10,007 bases of DNA from Bacillota bacterium (lineage in GTDB: Bacteria; Bacillota; Clostridia; Lachnospirales; Lachnospiraceae), in assembly GCA_023409835.1 (NCBI GenBank), contig JAEYQV010000042.1:1-10007 (forward strand). Reading direction: 5' to 3'. Below the pieces are notes generated by a model, which was not told where the DNA came from, ran no database searches, and saw only the letters and a list, made by a program, of their open reading frames with translations. The first letter of the stretch is position 1. Every line of letters begins with the position of its first letter. The position numbers and the translations under genes were made by a program. Below are positions 1 through 5,562 of this stretch, piece by piece.

Positions 1-211
1 GCCCGGGACCACAGGTAGAACGATGCCCGGAACGACAGGTGGAACGTTGCCCGGGACCACAGGTAGAACGATGCCCGGAACGACAGGTGGAACGATGCCC
101 GGAACGACAGGCGGAACGATGCCCGGAACAACCGGCGGAATGATGCCCGGAACAACCGGCGGAACGATGCCCGGAACAACCGGCGGAACGATGCCCGGAG
201 TAACCGGTGGG
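1..211 (+). repeat. 24-bp in-frame tandem repeat (8-residue units)
   Basis: Units begin at 23, 47, 71, 95, 119, 143, 167 and 191, with the end of another unit at 1-22, so at least eight copies are visible and the tract continues off the left edge. The last copy is degenerate (Met-Pro-Gly-Val-Thr-Gly-Gly). The first copies form a higher-order 48-bp unit: bases 1-47 recur almost exactly at 49-95, including the TAG-containing Gly-Arg variant, while the following copies are of the simpler 24-bp type. The 8-residue period is not a multiple of three, so this is not a collagen Gly-X-Y tract. It is probably a flexible Gly/Thr/Pro linker or surface-exposed segment, and copy number is likely to vary between strains. 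Confidence 0.95.
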
Positions 212-799
212 GTTGATTATGAAGATTATGATATGGACGATGATATGATGGAGCTTGATATACTGCAATGTGAATTGGTGAATTACTTCCGCATGTTGTG
301 GGAACAGCATATCACCTGGACCCGTATGGCAATTGTAGCAATTATCAATAACCTGCCGGATAAAGATCTTATATTACAACGTCTTCTTCGGAATCCGGTA
401 GATTTTGCCAATGCTCTTCGTACCTTTTATGGAGATAAAGCAGCACAAACCTTTGAAGAGCTTCTTACGGAACACCTAACTATTGCCGCAGAGCTGGTTC
501 AGGCAGCCAAAGCAGGTAATACGAATGCTGCGGCAGAAGCAGAACAGCGGTGGTTTGAAAATGCAAGTCAGATTGCAGAATTCCTAGGAACCCTCAATCC
601 TTACTGGAGTGTAGAGGATTGGAATGCCATGATGAACGAGCATCTGGAATTGCTTAAGGATAATGTAACGGATCTGCTTGCCCGGAATTATCAAGAGAGT
701 ATTAACGGATATGACGATATTGAGGCTCAGGCCCTTGAAATGGCAGATATGATGGCGGAGGGAATTGCAAGGCAATTTCCTATAAATGAAGCAATGTGA
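2..799 (+). CDS. Repeat-bearing helical-domain protein of unknown function, 5' end missing
   Basis: The reading frame is open to the left edge, so the true start lies upstream and the visible part is a C-terminal fragment of about 265 residues. Three parts can be seen: an 8-residue tandem repeat (Met-Pro-Gly-Thr-Thr-Gly-Gly-Thr and variants, to about base 211), a short Asp/Glu/Tyr-rich linker (about 212-260), and a predicted all-helical domain to the stop. The helical domain contains LWEQHITWTRM (296-328), a LLRNPVDFA stretch, ELLTEHLTIAAELVQAAKAG, NPYW and ALEMADMMAEGI. From memory this resembles a small Bacillus/Paenibacillus/Clostridium family often mislabelled acetylglutamate kinase; nothing here looks like an amino-acid kinase. 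Glu/His pairs recur on the helices (EQH, TEH, NEH), so metal binding is possible but unproven. No signal peptide can be judged because the N-terminus is missing. It is followed by a long hairpin and the DUF2935 gene on the same strand. Confidence 0.8.
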   Translation, partial: PGTTGRTMPGTTGGTLPGTTGRTMPGTTGGTMPGTTGGTMPGTTGGMMPGTTGGTMPGTTGGTMPGVTGGVDYEDYDMDDDMMELDILQCELVNYFRMLWEQHITWTRMAIVAIINNLPDKDLILQRLLRNPVDFANALRTFYGDKAAQTFEELLTEHLTIAAELVQAAKAGNTNAAAEAEQRWFENASQIAEFLGTLNPYWSVEDWNAMMNEHLELLKDNVTDLLARNYQESINGYDDIEAQALEMADMMAEGIARQFPINEAM

Positions 800-875
800 A
801 GTATTTGATATTATATTTAGGATATCCGGCTTAATATGTCTTCCCTCAAAAGGCATCAGCAAAAGATAATAAGGA

Positions 876-914
876 AAGCAAAGAACTATCCATGCATTGG
901 ATAGTTCTTTGCTT
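876..914 (+). terminator. 17-bp perfect stem-loop after the repeat gene
   Basis: Bases 876-892 pair perfectly with 898-914 around a 5-base loop (TGCAT). The stem lies 77 bases after the stop of the first gene and 74 before the DUF2935 start. An A-rich run precedes it, but the bases after the stem (ATACGAAACA) are not a U-tract, so intrinsic termination is uncertain. It could instead be an RNA-stabilising or processing hairpin. The structure itself is certain and the role is inferred. Confidence 0.55.
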
Positions 915-987
915 ATACGAAACATATATGATTTGTTGTGTTTTATCAGACTAATAGTAAATAAAATGAGACAGGGAGGTTTATTTA

Positions 988-1911
988 ATGTTATCAAGAG
1001 CGGATTTTATAAGGCAGTCTCTGGAGACTCACCTATTCTTCGCCAGAATTATGAAGGAGCATGCATTTTTCCTGGAATTAGGCTTTACTCCCAGAGATGA
1101 TGCCTATATAAAACATGCAGATGAACTGAGAGTTGCATTTGATGATTTTCTGGCTGACTGTATCGCTTTATCCAACGGTGTGGTAAGTGACGAAGTATTA
1201 CAGTCTGGGGAGGTATTCACAAAGTATACACTGGAGGCAGAACGGGTATCGGTGTTCTATACCTCGGTCCAGATCAGAACAAAGCTGACAGAAGAGGAAA
1301 TGGGATTGAGGGGTGGTAATGAATATAATCCGGCTATGGAGCGAAGAGTAGCGATATTAAACAGAAGAGCGATTTTCCTTCTGGACGATATCATTCGATT
1401 CAAAAATAACATTTTAAATGATGTCTTGTCCTGCAGAATGTTCACGGTGAACTATCCGCTTTTGATTGAGCATATCATGAGGGAAGCAAGGTTTTATCAG
1501 AGGTTGATTAAGAAGCTTCAGGCAAGAGAAGAGGTTAACATCCAGAGAGAAGCCCTTGAGCAGGAGTTTTTCTGGAACAGAATTATGGCAGAACACTCGA
1601 AATTTATCCGTGGTCTGCTGGATCCAACGGAGGAGGAGCTGTTCATAACAGCAGATAATTTCGGCAGGGAATTTGACCAGTTAACGAATGATGCTAAGGA
1701 AGCTATGGATATGAGCAGACAGAACCAGACACAAGTTACGGAAGAAAGTCTTAAGGCCACCAAGGATATCAGGGATTTTAAAGCACAGGGGACCGAAGGG
1801 CTTCTGGACTGTAAGGTGAAGTCCATTATAATTCCCCTGCTGGCAGACCATACACTGCGTGAAGCCAGCCACTATCTACGGCTTTTAAAAATTTTCAAAT
1901 GCATGGAATAA
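988..1911 (+). CDS. DUF2935 family protein, two tandem helical repeats
   Basis: This 307-residue protein is predicted to be all-helical and cytoplasmic, with no signal peptide or membrane segment. It has two copies of the DUF2935 pattern. In repeat 1, residues 12-25 read L-E-T-H-L-F-F-A-R-I-M-K-E-H; in repeat 2, residues 190-203 read L-E-Q-E-F-F-W-N-R-I-M-A-E-H. Each repeat later has a matching acidic/His helix (E161-H162 with E166; D287-H288 with E292). The repeated Glu and His residues on helices resemble ferritin-like or hemerythrin-like bundles and suggest a metal site in each half. That is inference, since the family has no function I can name. The ATG at 988 is preceded by GGGAGG (974-979) at a good 8-base spacing, which fixes the start. 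A DUF1540 gene follows 75 bases downstream and may be co-transcribed. Confidence 0.88.
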   Translation: MLSRADFIRQSLETHLFFARIMKEHAFFLELGFTPRDDAYIKHADELRVAFDDFLADCIALSNGVVSDEVLQSGEVFTKYTLEAERVSVFYTSVQIRTKLTEEEMGLRGGNEYNPAMERRVAILNRRAIFLLDDIIRFKNNILNDVLSCRMFTVNYPLLIEHIMREARFYQRLIKKLQAREEVNIQREALEQEFFWNRIMAEHSKFIRGLLDPTEEELFITADNFGREFDQLTNDAKEAMDMSRQNQTQVTEESLKATKDIRDFKAQGTEGLLDCKVKSIIIPLLADHTLREASHYLRLLKIFKCME

Positions 1912-1935
1912 TATATAGGAACGAATGATTATCGT

Positions 1936-1975
1936 CTTTTTTGCAAACAATAAAAAAGCAACAAATAATTGTTTG
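1936..1975 (+). promoter_or_regulatory. Two overlapping small hairpins in the DUF1540 leader
   Basis: Two pairings are possible and exclude each other. CTTTTTT (1936-1942) can pair with AAAAAAG (1952-1958), and CAAACAAT (1944-1951) can pair with ATTGTTTG (1968-1975). The second stem ends on the first base of the GGAGGG ribosome binding site, so switching could alter translation. Both stems are A/T-rich and weak, so regulation is only a suggestion. Confidence 0.3.
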
Positions 1976-1986
1976 GAGGGAAAGCG

Positions 1987-2166
1987 ATGACAGTAAGGAA
2001 AATGGATAAGCCGAACGAAGGTATTAAGTGCGTTGTCAATACCTGTGAATATTACCTGAATGGAGATCATTGTTCAGCAGAAAAGATTCATGTGGAACCC
2101 AGAAATGCAAAGGGATCTGAACAGACAGATTGTGCTACCTTTATTCCGAAGGATTCCTTCAGCTGA
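1987..2166 (+). CDS. Small DUF1540 protein with four cysteines
   Basis: This is a 59-residue protein starting at ATG 1987, six bases after GGAGGG (1975-1980). An in-frame TTG at 1969 lies upstream of that ribosome binding site and is rejected as the start. The core matches the DUF1540 pattern: I-K-C-V-V-N-T-C at residues 13-20, then a third Cys at 29 followed by S-A-E-K-I-H-V, and T-D-C-A-T-F at 47-52. The four cysteines (15, 20, 29, 49) are spaced C-x4-C-x8-C-x19-C, which fits a small metal-binding knuckle, probably zinc. The metal is inferred. The family is common in clostridia and its role is unknown to me. It is the last + strand gene before a clear terminator. Confidence 0.85.
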   Translation: MTVRKMDKPNEGIKCVVNTCEYYLNGDHCSAEKIHVEPRNAKGSEQTDCATFIPKDSFS

Positions 2167-2174
2167 ACTGATTG

Positions 2175-2210
2175 AAAAGGCCGGTTTTCTAATAGCTTAA
2201 CCGGCTTTTT
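2175..2210. terminator. Intrinsic terminator, probably bidirectional
   Basis: GCCGGTT (2180-2186) pairs with AACCGGC (2199-2205) around a 12-base loop. On the + strand it is followed by TTTTT (2206-2210), and an AAAA run sits before it, giving a U-tract on the - strand as well. It lies 8 bases after the DUF1540 stop and also downstream of the convergent YtvI-like gene, so it can serve both strands. Confidence 0.85.
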
Positions 2211-2212
2211 AT

Positions 2213-2288
2213 GAAGAAACAGGGTACCCGATTAAGAATACATTCCGCTGCTACAGTGGGAGCTTCTTATCCGGTACCCTGTTTCTTC
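2213..2288. repeat. Long inverted repeat (76 bp) between convergent genes
   Basis: Bases 2213-2228 pair perfectly with 2273-2288 (16 bp, containing the KpnI-like core GGTACC). Pairing continues after one mismatch and one bulge to about 2237/2264. The apical part holds a further short stem, CCGCTG (2245-2250) with CAGTGG (2254-2259), including one G-U pair. The whole element forms one long extended hairpin on either strand. Neither strand shows a good U-tract directly after it. It lies between the terminator at 2175-2210 and the stop of the - strand YtvI-like gene, and may terminate or stabilise the 3' end of that transcript. Confidence 0.7.
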
Positions 2289-2341
2289 TTCGTATAAACC
2301 TGATATCAGGTCATTCATTTATCTTGCATATGTATATTGGA

Positions 2342-3391
2342 TCATCGGATCAAGTGGATGGTTCCTTCATCGTTCATTTTCTTTAATATCGTTGTAATAA
2401 TCGGAAGTAAGAGCAATCCCAAGACACCCATCAGCTGAGCTCCTACATACATCAGAATTAATGTCAGAATCGGGTGTAATCCAATCTGCTGACCGACAAT
2501 CTTAGGTTCAATTGTCTGTCGGACGGCAGTGATCACAATATAGAGGATCAGCATTCCAATACCGATGCGGGTATTTCCCATGATGAGTGCAATAATGGAC
2601 CAGGGAAGCAAAATGGCTCCGGTACCAAGGATCGGAAGAATATCAATTACCGCGACTAAGGCACCGTACAGAACCGCATTCGGTATTCCGATAATCCAAA
2701 AGCCGAGGGATAATTCCACGAAGGTAATTGATATGATTGCCGTGTATGCCCGAACAAATTTTCCAAGGGTTCCGATACCATTATCCTTCAGCTTCAAAAG
2801 CATTTCCCTTCGGTCACCCTTAAACTGACGGATTACAAAACTAGATATTCTGTAATAGTCAATCGTAAAGAAGAAGGAGGATACAATCGTGAATATCAGC
2901 TTAATCAGCAAGGAAGGAACACCGCCTGCAATATTGGTAATAGTACCAATGACAGAAGAAGATGCCTTGGTTATGAAAGAAAATATGGTATCACTCAGAT
3001 TCTCAATATATGGCTGAAGCTGAGGGTATTGTATCACCAGATTTTCTGCACCCTTGCTGATTGCCGGTTCAATCGTATCTTCATACAGACTGGGAAGTCG
3101 GCTGAACAGATCCTTTAAGAAGGTAAAAATCTTCACTCCGATAAAACTGAACAGGAGCACCAATATACCATAGAAAATAATTAATATGAAGATAGATACA
3201 AAGGATCGCTTAATATGGAACTTTTTCTCAATAATGTCAATCAGCTTTCGGAATATGGAAGCAATCAACACACCAATGACAAAGGGCATTAAAAGTGGAA
3301 GAAAATACTTAATTCCAATATATCCAAGGCCGAGAATCATTGCTATAAATATTACGCGTATGATAAAAGCCTTTTGCTTCTCTAGGTTCAT
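2342..3391 (-). CDS. ytvI: YtvI-like integral membrane protein, AI-2E transporter family
   Basis: This 349-residue protein is very hydrophobic, with about seven or eight membrane segments: two near residues 9-47, one near 64-90, then several from about 160 to the end. A hydrophilic region (about 91-155) sits between the halves. Family motifs include D-I-L-P-I-L-G-T-G (250-258), E-P-K-I-V-G-Q-Q-I-G-L-H-P (295-307) and the C-terminal Gly/Leu-rich V-G-A-Q-L-M-G-V-L-G-L-L-L-L-P (316-330). These fit the AI-2E exporter superfamily, and length and style are closest to the sporulation membrane protein YtvI. That subfamily assignment is from memory and less certain than the superfamily. The ATG at 3391 has only a weak ribosome binding site (AAAGG). 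The gene lies downstream of the phosphate transport pair on the same strand, separated by a structured 125-base gap, so it may be partly read through from there. Confidence 0.85.
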   Translation of the reverse strand: MNLEKQKAFIIRVIFIAMILGLGYIGIKYFLPLLMPFVIGVLIASIFRKLIDIIEKKFHIKRSFVSIFILIIFYGILVLLFSFIGVKIFTFLKDLFSRLPSLYEDTIEPAISKGAENLVIQYPQLQPYIENLSDTIFSFITKASSSVIGTITNIAGGVPSLLIKLIFTIVSSFFFTIDYYRISSFVIRQFKGDRREMLLKLKDNGIGTLGKFVRAYTAIISITFVELSLGFWIIGIPNAVLYGALVAVIDILPILGTGAILLPWSIIALIMGNTRIGIGMLILYIVITAVRQTIEPKIVGQQIGLHPILTLILMYVGAQLMGVLGLLLLPIITTILKKMNDEGTIHLIR

Positions 3392-3425
3392 TTTTACCGA
3401 GCCTTTCTTGCTGATTCGCCGGACT

Positions 3426-3503
3426 TAAGCCGTATTCAGCGGAATGCGACCAAAAACACCGGCTTAGCTTTGGGTGTTAAGACCTTGGCATTGCAGGTGT
3501 TTT
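3426..3503 (-). promoter_or_regulatory. Structured leader / possible terminator before the YtvI-like gene
   Basis: Read on the - strand, AAAACACC (from 3503-3496) or the nearer AACACC (3478-3473) can pair with GGTGTTTT (3460-3453), followed by a short U-run. This is a plausible terminator for the DUF47 gene, with two competing 5' arms. Immediately downstream, TAAGCCG/CGGCTTA (3466-3460 with 3432-3426) forms another stem that shares one base with the first. The arrangement could be a simple terminator followed by a leader hairpin, or an attenuator controlling read-through into the YtvI-like gene. Confidence 0.4.
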
Positions 3504-3516
3504 CATAATCAGGTTA

Positions 3517-4140
3517 CTATGAATTCTTCATTACGATGCCTTCGATAACATCTGCAACATCCTCACAGTTATCACAGCATAACTCCAGACGGTGCATAAT
3601 CTCCGTCCAGGTCATAAGCTCGATCGGGTCTGTGGAGGTTCTGTATAGATTGTGTACCATCTCTACATACAGCTCATCAGCATCCTCCTCGAGACGGTTG
3701 ATCTCAATGATCTTGTCCTTCAGCTTCTTAGAGGTCCTGAAGTTCTTAAACTCAGCCAGGGCTTCGTCCATGGATTTACAGCATTTTGCAATTAATTCCG
3801 TAAACTTTATGACCTCAGGACGGATCTTCTGGATATTGAACATATTAATAAACAGCAGAACATCTTCTACAGAGTCAGTAACATCATCAATTTCCTGGGA
3901 CAGGCTGGAGATATCCTCACGCTCGATCGGAGGAAGGAATTCCTTAACCAGATGGTCCATAATCTCATGCTTGGCTAGATCGGCAGAATGTTCGATATGG
4001 TGCATCTCCTTAACCTTGGTAGCAATCTCGGAAGGATTAAAATCAGCTAAGGTCTTGTGCAGGATCTCGGCGGAAGACAAGGAAAACTTAGATATCTTTG
4101 AAAAAGCTTCAAAATAGTTGTATTCATTCTTTCTAGACAT
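3517..4140 (-). CDS. DUF47 family PhoU-like phosphate transport accessory protein
   Basis: This 207-residue, all-helical cytoplasmic protein has no membrane segment. The N-terminal half carries I-E-H-S-A-D (49-54), P-I-E-R-E-D-I (71-77) and E-I-D-D-V-T-D (83-89). The C-terminal half carries L-E-E-D-A-D-E-L-Y, then L-E-L-C-C-D-N-C-E-D-V-A-D near the end. This twofold pattern with acidic helix faces is typical of DUF47 proteins, which are related to PhoU and bind metal clusters in known structures. Genes of this family usually sit next to pit transporters and are thought to regulate or assist phosphate uptake, as the Bacillus subtilis YkaA protein is expected to. That is exactly the context here: pit lies 88 bases upstream on the same strand. 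The ATG at 4140 is preceded by AAAGGAAG on the - strand. Length is normal for the family. Confidence 0.92.
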   Translation of the reverse strand: MSRKNEYNYFEAFSKISKFSLSSAEILHKTLADFNPSEIATKVKEMHHIEHSADLAKHEIMDHLVKEFLPPIEREDISSLSQEIDDVTDSVEDVLLFINMFNIQKIRPEVIKFTELIAKCCKSMDEALAEFKNFRTSKKLKDKIIEINRLEEDADELYVEMVHNLYRTSTDPIELMTWTEIMHRLELCCDNCEDVADVIEGIVMKNS

Positions 4141-4228
4141 TAATTATACTTCCTTTCTTATTTATATAGTGTATGCAATCTAATTCGTGCATAGCATGAG
4201 CTCAATAAACAGGATATTGTTAAAACTA

Positions 4229-5269
4229 TTAAAACAACTTCATGAATACATAGGACATGATAAAGCTGAGGAGTCCACAGCCGGGGAAGGTTAAGATCCA
4301 GGCAGCGACCATTTCCTTGACGATGGACCAATTGACACAGGATAATCTCTTGGAAGCACCGACACCCATGATAGCGGTAGTCTTCGTATGTGTTGTACTA
4401 ACAGGAATGCCCCATACAGTAGCTGCTAATAAGCTGACAGCCGCGGCAGCGTCTGCTGAGAAGCCCTGATAGGGATCCAGCTTTACCATTCCCATACCTA
4501 CCGTCTTAATAATCTTATAGCCGCCGATGGAGGTACCGAGTGCCATTACAACGGAGCAGAGAATCATAAGCCATAAAGGAATGGTATATTGTTCGGAAGG
4601 TGTTTGGCCGTTAGCAAGAAACATGCCCAACATGAAAACCCCCATAAACTTCTGACCATCCTGTGCACCGTGCATGAAGGCCATCGCTGCACCGCCGGTA
4701 ACCTGCGCTCCCTTGAAGAACTTGTTGGTCTTTCTCCGGTCAGAGCCTTTAAAAAGGAAACCGGTAATTCGGGTGATTACAAAACCAAGAACAAAGCCAA
4801 TAGTGGTAGTTAAGAAAAGACCATATACTACCTTAATCCATTCATCTCCGTTGATACCTTCACCACCCTGTAGTGCAATCGCAGCTCCGGTAACACCTGC
4901 AATCAATGCATGGGATTCACTGGTAGGGATACCGAATGCCCAGGCAGCTGTTGCCCACACTACAATCGCAAACAGAGCTGCACAGAGAGCGATCAGAGCA
5001 TTTTTGCTTGTCCCGAAGTTTACCATTTTTGAAATGGTAAAGGCAACTTGACTGTTAACCATAGTCATAGCAAAAACTCCTAGAAAATTAAAAACAGCAG
5101 CCATAATTATTGCTTTCTTTGGACTGATTGATCTTGTCGATACACAGGTAGCAATTGCATTTGGTGCATCTGTCCAGCCGTTTACCAGGATTACTCCAAG
5201 GACGAGTAATACGGTAATAAAGAGAGCCGGATTGGATGTCAGCTGTTGAAAAAAGTCGGACAAATTCAT
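4229..5269 (-). CDS. pit: PiT family inorganic phosphate transporter
   Basis: This 346-residue polytopic membrane protein carries the two inverted PiT signatures: N-G-W-T-D-A-P-N-A-I-A-T (30-41) near the N-terminus, and P-V-S-T-T-H-T (289-295) followed by A-I-M-G-V-G near the C-terminus. Further family motifs are P-T-S-E-S-H-A-L-I-A-G and G-A-Q-D-G-Q-K-F-M-G. The family imports phosphate, usually as a metal-phosphate complex, driven by a proton or sodium gradient; which ion is used cannot be told here. Length fits the short bacterial type with roughly ten membrane segments. The ATG at 5269 has an ideal AGGAGG ribosome binding site (5276-5281 on the - strand) six bases away. It is the first gene of a - strand group with its DUF47 partner and is transcribed divergently from ilvD. 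Confidence 0.95.
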   Translation of the reverse strand: MNLSDFFQQLTSNPALFITVLLVLGVILVNGWTDAPNAIATCVSTRSISPKKAIIMAAVFNFLGVFAMTMVNSQVAFTISKMVNFGTSKNALIALCAALFAIVVWATAAWAFGIPTSESHALIAGVTGAAIALQGGEGINGDEWIKVVYGLFLTTTIGFVLGFVITRITGFLFKGSDRRKTNKFFKGAQVTGGAAMAFMHGAQDGQKFMGVFMLGMFLANGQTPSEQYTIPLWLMILCSVVMALGTSIGGYKIIKTVGMGMVKLDPYQGFSADAAAAVSLLAATVWGIPVSTTHTKTTAIMGVGASKRLSCVNWSIVKEMVAAWILTFPGCGLLSFIMSYVFMKLF

Positions 5270-5329
5270 TTCACGCCTCCTAAATGTAAAAAATGATAAT
5301 TAGCCAAATGTCAGCTATTTTACACTAAA

Positions 5330-5352
5330 ATCTTATCATGATAGAATAAGAT
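5330..5352. repeat. Short inverted repeat in the pit/ilvD divergent region
   Basis: ATCTTAT (5330-5336) and ATAAGAT (5346-5352) are perfect inverted copies separated by nine bases. The element sits about 60 bases upstream of the pit start, in the probable pit 5' untranslated region. It could be an operator or a weak hairpin; A/T richness makes chance occurrence possible. Confidence 0.3.
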
Positions 5353-5391
5353 AAGCAATCTATTTTTATATTAAGTATATCCAAAAAGAAC

Positions 5392-5397
5392 ATTATA
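5392..5397 (-). promoter_or_regulatory. Candidate -10 box for pit
   Basis: On the - strand a perfect TATAAT lies at 5397-5392, about 120 bases upstream of the pit ATG. No good TTGACA-like box is found at the right distance, so this is only a candidate in a very A/T-rich stretch. Confidence 0.25.
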
Positions 5398-5451
5398 CAA
5401 AAAACCATGTATAATTATCGTATAAGATATGATTTCAAAATAATTTTTATT

Positions 5452-5481
5452 TTGACATTGATTTTTACAAGGAAATACTAT
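5452..5481 (+). promoter_or_regulatory. Probable SigA-type promoter of ilvD
   Basis: A perfect -35 box TTGACA (5452-5457) is followed after 18 bases by TACTAT (5476-5481), a fair -10 box. Transcription would begin near 5488, leaving a leader of about 75 bases. No terminator/antiterminator pair, T-box or leader peptide fits into so short a leader, so control, if any, would be at the promoter. AAGGTGG near 5549-5555 is the ribosome binding site for ilvD. Confidence 0.6.
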
Positions 5482-5562
5482 ATTATATACTGTACTACAT
5501 TAAAGCAGTAAAAGCTGTCCGATAGATGATGATTAAATATAGAAAGAAAAGGTGGTTAGAGG

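Noticed and set aside
1..211. 24-bp direct repeats as a CRISPR array
   Set aside because: There are no spacers; the units abut, stay in frame and encode a protein repeat.
1..211. Collagen-like triple-helix domain
   Set aside because: Glycine does not recur every third residue; the period is eight residues.
2..799. Acetylglutamate kinase function for the first gene
   Set aside because: Similar proteins carry that label by my recollection, but no amino-acid kinase motif is visible and the domain looks all-helical.
584..997. 137-residue open frame on the - strand
   Set aside because: It overlaps the 3' part of the first gene and the hairpin; it has no ribosome binding site and no recognisable domain.
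3536..4117. 193-residue open frame on the + strand
   Set aside because: It lies wholly inside the DUF47 gene on the opposite strand; Ser/Ile-rich composition marks it as a shadow.
5488..5562. T-box or leader-peptide attenuator before ilvD
   Set aside because: The leader from the predicted promoter is only about 75 bases, with no terminator stem, T-box core or run of branched-chain codons.
5282..5562. CodY or PhoP operator in the divergent region
   Set aside because: No convincing CodY palindrome or spaced PhoP repeats were found; single partial matches are expected in such A/T-rich sequence.
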